22,212 nt of DNA from CAYMJV01 sp964390545 (GTDB lineage: Bacteria; Desulfobacterota; BSN033; UBA1163). This document shows positions 20,141 to 22,212 of the stretch, one piece after another; the first letter of the stretch is position 1, and each line of letters starts with the position of its first letter. The notes under the pieces are model-generated. The model was not told the origin of the DNA. It saw only the letters and a program-made list of their open reading frames with translations, and did no database searches. Position numbers and translations under genes: made by a program. The stretch is from positions 1 to 22,212 of the forward strand of contig CAYMJV010000050.1 in NCBI GenBank assembly GCA_964390545.1, written 5' to 3'.

Positions 20141-21496
20141 CTACAACGCTGATACCCCTGAGAAATTAAAACCATCCACCTTAATGGCTGGGGCTACGGT
20201 TCCGGTGACAAAGCGTCTTGAATAGACCGTCCCTTCTGAACATAATCTTCTTACTCTTGAGATGTTGCTCACCCGGGAAAGAGCCCGGAGGACCGACTCC
20301 GTGAACCTCAAATTTCTTATCGGATGTTTTAATTCGCCCCCCTCGATCCAGAAGGTCCCATCCCGAGTCATCCCGGTTAAAACCGCCTTCATGGGTTCCA
20401 CCACATTGGTGTAATGAAATCGAGTCACATAGATTCCCTTACGGACAGACTTCACCATCTCCTCCAAAGAAGAATCCCCCTCCTTCATCAAGAGGTTAAT
20501 GGGGATGGGGCCCTCGGTATTAGGAGGAATCAGGGCATGGCCTGTGGAATTTTTTCCTTCCCGGCCGGCCGTAAAGGAGTCATAGGTCGCTCCTTTTGCC
20601 ACTCCTTCATCAAAGAAGATGACCTTCTGTTTGGGAAGTCCTTCGAAGTCAAAAGGGACCTGTAATCCCTCTGGATCGAAACCATCGTCATAAATGGTTA
20701 CCTTCTCACCCACCAACTTTTTACCCATTGCATCGCAGAAGAAACTCCTCCCCTCTTGTAGCGCCAACGCATGAAATCCCAGATAGCCCATAAAAGATAG
20801 AAGTTCACTAACGGCATAGGGCTCCAAGATGACCTCATACTCCCCGGGCTCGATCTGGATCGGCTCTCCTCCCGATGCCCTTTGGGTTGCCTCTTCTGTC
20901 AGGCTCTCGATACTCAATTGATCTGGATCTCTCGATACAAAGCTCGCATACCCGGAACTTTTCCCGTTCCCCATGATGAGATGAAAAAAGAGGTCCGAAT
21001 AGAGTTGATAGGCTTCCACCCCGAGGGAATTGACCACCGCCAACTCTACCTTCCCATGGGAAAAGGCACCAGAGGCTTTAAAGCCTTTCCCCTTCGCAAT
21101 GGAGAATAGATTCCTCACCGTCTTCACCTTCTTCTCAGGTGTGAGACGGTCAATCTTTTCTGAGAAGGTATCCACCTCCGGAATCGGTCTGGGTTCAGGC
21201 AAGGATTTAAATTCTTCATTGGGTTGCTGGACCCGCGCGAGGGAGATCGCCTTTTTAAGAGAGTTTCTTAATGAAGAAGCTTTCAGGATATTGGTGGTAA
21301 CGACTGCAATGCGTTTATCTGAAACGACTCGAAGGATCGCCGTTCCGTTTCGCTCTGCTACATGCTGATGGATCGTCGATTGGGCAAAGCGAGTCAAGGA
21401 AGAATCTTCCGTCAGGAGGAGGACCTCTGTCTGATCCGCCGGAGATTCATGAATAACTCTTTTTAAGAGATCGATGCTTCTCTCCCTTCCTATCAT
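20141..21496 (-). CDS. tldE: TldE/PmbA family protein, partner of TldD
   Basis: A 451-residue protein of the PmbA/TldD superfamily without the HExxxH motif, as expected for the non-catalytic TldE (PmbA) subunit. Family features are VVNSLGVEAYQLYSDLFFHL near the middle, EGRSFFCDAMGKKLVGEKVT, and a C-terminal barrel ending FVTGTVAPAIKVDGFNFSG. I place the start at ATG 21496, with AAGGG about 8 bases upstream; an in-frame TTG two codons earlier is less likely. It is co-directional with the upstream Fe-S scaffold gene and downstream tldD. The pair matures or degrades peptides in the cytoplasm. Confidence 0.92.
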   Translation of the reverse strand: MIGRERSIDLLKRVIHESPADQTEVLLLTEDSSLTRFAQSTIHQHVAERNGTAILRVVSDKRIAVVTTNILKASSLRNSLKKAISLARVQQPNEEFKSLPEPRPIPEVDTFSEKIDRLTPEKKVKTVRNLFSIAKGKGFKASGAFSHGKVELAVVNSLGVEAYQLYSDLFFHLIMGNGKSSGYASFVSRDPDQLSIESLTEEATQRASGGEPIQIEPGEYEVILEPYAVSELLSFMGYLGFHALALQEGRSFFCDAMGKKLVGEKVTIYDDGFDPEGLQVPFDFEGLPKQKVIFFDEGVAKGATYDSFTAGREGKNSTGHALIPPNTEGPIPINLLMKEGDSSLEEMVKSVRKGIYVTRFHYTNVVEPMKAVLTGMTRDGTFWIEGGELKHPIRNLRFTESVLRALSRVSNISRVRRLCSEGTVYSRRFVTGTVAPAIKVDGFNFSGVSAL

Positions 21497-21515
21497 GTTC
21501 AATCCCTTTCTAATG

Positions 21516-21600
21516 CCCCCTCACCTTATTCCTCTCCCCACAGGGAGAGGAGTTGGAAGTTATTCCCTCTCCCCTCGGGGAGAGGGGGAGGGTGAGGGGG
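21516..21600. repeat. CT/GA-rich palindromic repeat overlapping the scaffold gene end
   Basis: CCCCCTCACC (21516-21525) and GGTGAGGGGG (21591-21600) are perfect outer arms. Inside are two strong hairpins: CCTCTCCC/GGGAGAGG (21531-21550) and CCCTCTCCCC/GGGGAGAGGG (21565-21586). The element overlaps the last 13 codons of the IscU-like gene and fills the gap to tldE. Confidence 0.8.
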
Positions 21601-21979
21601 TCCTGCGTTGGTAATCTGCCACCGCAGCCTGAATCGCATCTTCGGCAAGGACGGAGCAATGGATTTTCGTAGGGGCAAGACCTCCGAGCGCATCGGACAC
21701 CATTTCCTTCGAAATCATCAAGATCTCCTCAACCGTCTTCCCTTGAATCATCTCGGTGGTCATGCTCGATGAAGCAATTGCAGCCGCACAACCAAAGGTC
21801 AGAAACTTCGCCTCCGTAATCCGGTCCCTCTCCACCCTGATGAAGAGCCTCACCGTATCTCCGCAAGCGGGATTCGTGGCCTGCCCTACCCCGTCGGGGT
21901 GATCCATCTCGCCCATATTCCTCGGGTGGTTGAAATGATCCAGGACAATGGGATTATAAGCGCCCGACTGTTCTTGCAT
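21560..21979 (-). CDS. IscU/NifU-like iron-sulfur cluster scaffold protein
   Basis: A 139-residue protein with the three conserved scaffold cysteines in their family contexts: NPACGDTV (about residue 39), FGCAAAIASSSM (about 64) and IHCSVLAEDAI (about 107). IscU/NifU-N proteins assemble Fe-S clusters from sulfur delivered by a cysteine desulfurase, in the cytoplasm. No desulfurase or NifU C-terminal domain is in the window. The Asp of NPACGD is present. The tail TPSPSPSPRGERE is read from the palindromic repeat at 21516-21600, so the native protein probably ended near ADYQRR. A GGTGG box precedes the ATG. It lies upstream of tldE and tldD on the same strand. Confidence 0.93.
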   Translation of the reverse strand: MQEQSGAYNPIVLDHFNHPRNMGEMDHPDGVGQATNPACGDTVRLFIRVERDRITEAKFLTFGCAAAIASSSMTTEMIQGKTVEEILMISKEMVSDALGGLAPTKIHCSVLAEDAIQAAVADYQRRTPSPSPSPRGERE

Positions 21980-22039
21980 GTTTAACCACCTAACCTAAGT
22001 GTAGTGTCTCTAATACATCTTTACAATGATCTTAGAGTT

Positions 22040-22174
22040 GTCATTCCCGCCCCGTATCCCGTGGTCGGGTCTAATCGACAAGTACGGGGTAAACCCCAGG
22101 GGGAATCCAGGTTTTGAAAAGACTGGATTCCCCCGTATCAAGTACGGGGCAGGCTTAATCAAGTCCGGAATGAC
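22040..22174. repeat. 135-bp palindromic repeat (GTCATTCC...GGAATGAC)
   Basis: The outer arms GTCATTCC (22040-22047) and GGAATGAC (22167-22174) are perfect inverted repeats. The inner arms GGGGGAATCCAG (22099-22110) and CTGGATTCCCCC (22123-22134) form a 12-bp hairpin. GTACGGGG words flank the inner hairpin. It is a typical dispersed intergenic element upstream of the scaffold gene, with no coding content. Confidence 0.7.
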
Positions 22175-22212
22175 CGTTGTGTAAAGTCGTTTCTGAAACA
22201 GTACACCAGGAC

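Overview
The window most resembles a free-living bacterium of the Desulfobacterota (old Deltaproteobacteria) or a close relative. This is inferred from style, not from a marker gene: several sigma-54 type promoters, a GEMM-I (cyclic di-GMP) riboswitch, abundant two-component genes, a DUF2180 protein, and many palindromic intergenic repeats. No rRNA, tRNA or CRISPR array was seen.

Left flank (1-4210): the 5' part of a CaiB/BaiF CoA-transferase gene (minus strand, cut by the window edge, with a good sigma-70 promoter); glgC and a single-domain response regulator overlapping by 4 bp (minus); a DUF2180 zinc-ribbon-like protein (minus); a membrane-anchored TPR protein (plus); and a 58-residue charged protein. 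Short repeat elements lie between them.

Accessory island (about 4238-11400, all genes on plus): a genuine-looking integron gene cassette (4532-5254) with a well-formed attC site and an attI-like left boundary but no integrase in the window; a HEPN-motif protein; a two-TM protein; an unknown protein; an AIPR-family abortive-infection protein; and a protein fusing an FRG domain to a SET methyltransferase domain. A 114-116 bp repeat occurs three times (7183, 9333, 10935), with a diverged fourth copy at about 4238. The repeats bracket the AIPR gene and the FRG-SET gene singly, so this looks like a modular, probably anti-phage, array.

Signalling block (11805-17212): a putative sigma-54 promoter, then a small HTH_17 protein, a two-TM protein, an HPt protein and a REC-PAS-kinase-REC hybrid, followed by a second sigma-54 type promoter and a membrane PAS-PAS histidine kinase with a single-domain receiver. 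No sigma-54 activator (AAA+) is present in the window. A structured RNA ending in a terminator closes the block.

Riboswitch unit (17486-18354): a third sigma-54 promoter places its start site at the edge of a GEMM-I aptamer, followed by an intrinsic terminator and a gene for a PD-(D/E)XK nuclease-like protein. The terminator loop is complementary to ten bases of the aptamer, so c-di-GMP probably controls read-through into the nuclease-like gene. This unit and the repeat-bracketed FRG-SET/AIPR array are the most novel-looking parts.

Right flank (18529-22212, minus): an IscU/NifU-like scaffold gene, tldE/pmbA and tldD. Repeats here invade gene ends: one encodes the C-terminal tail of the scaffold protein, and another creates a spurious N-terminal extension of the tldD reading frame.
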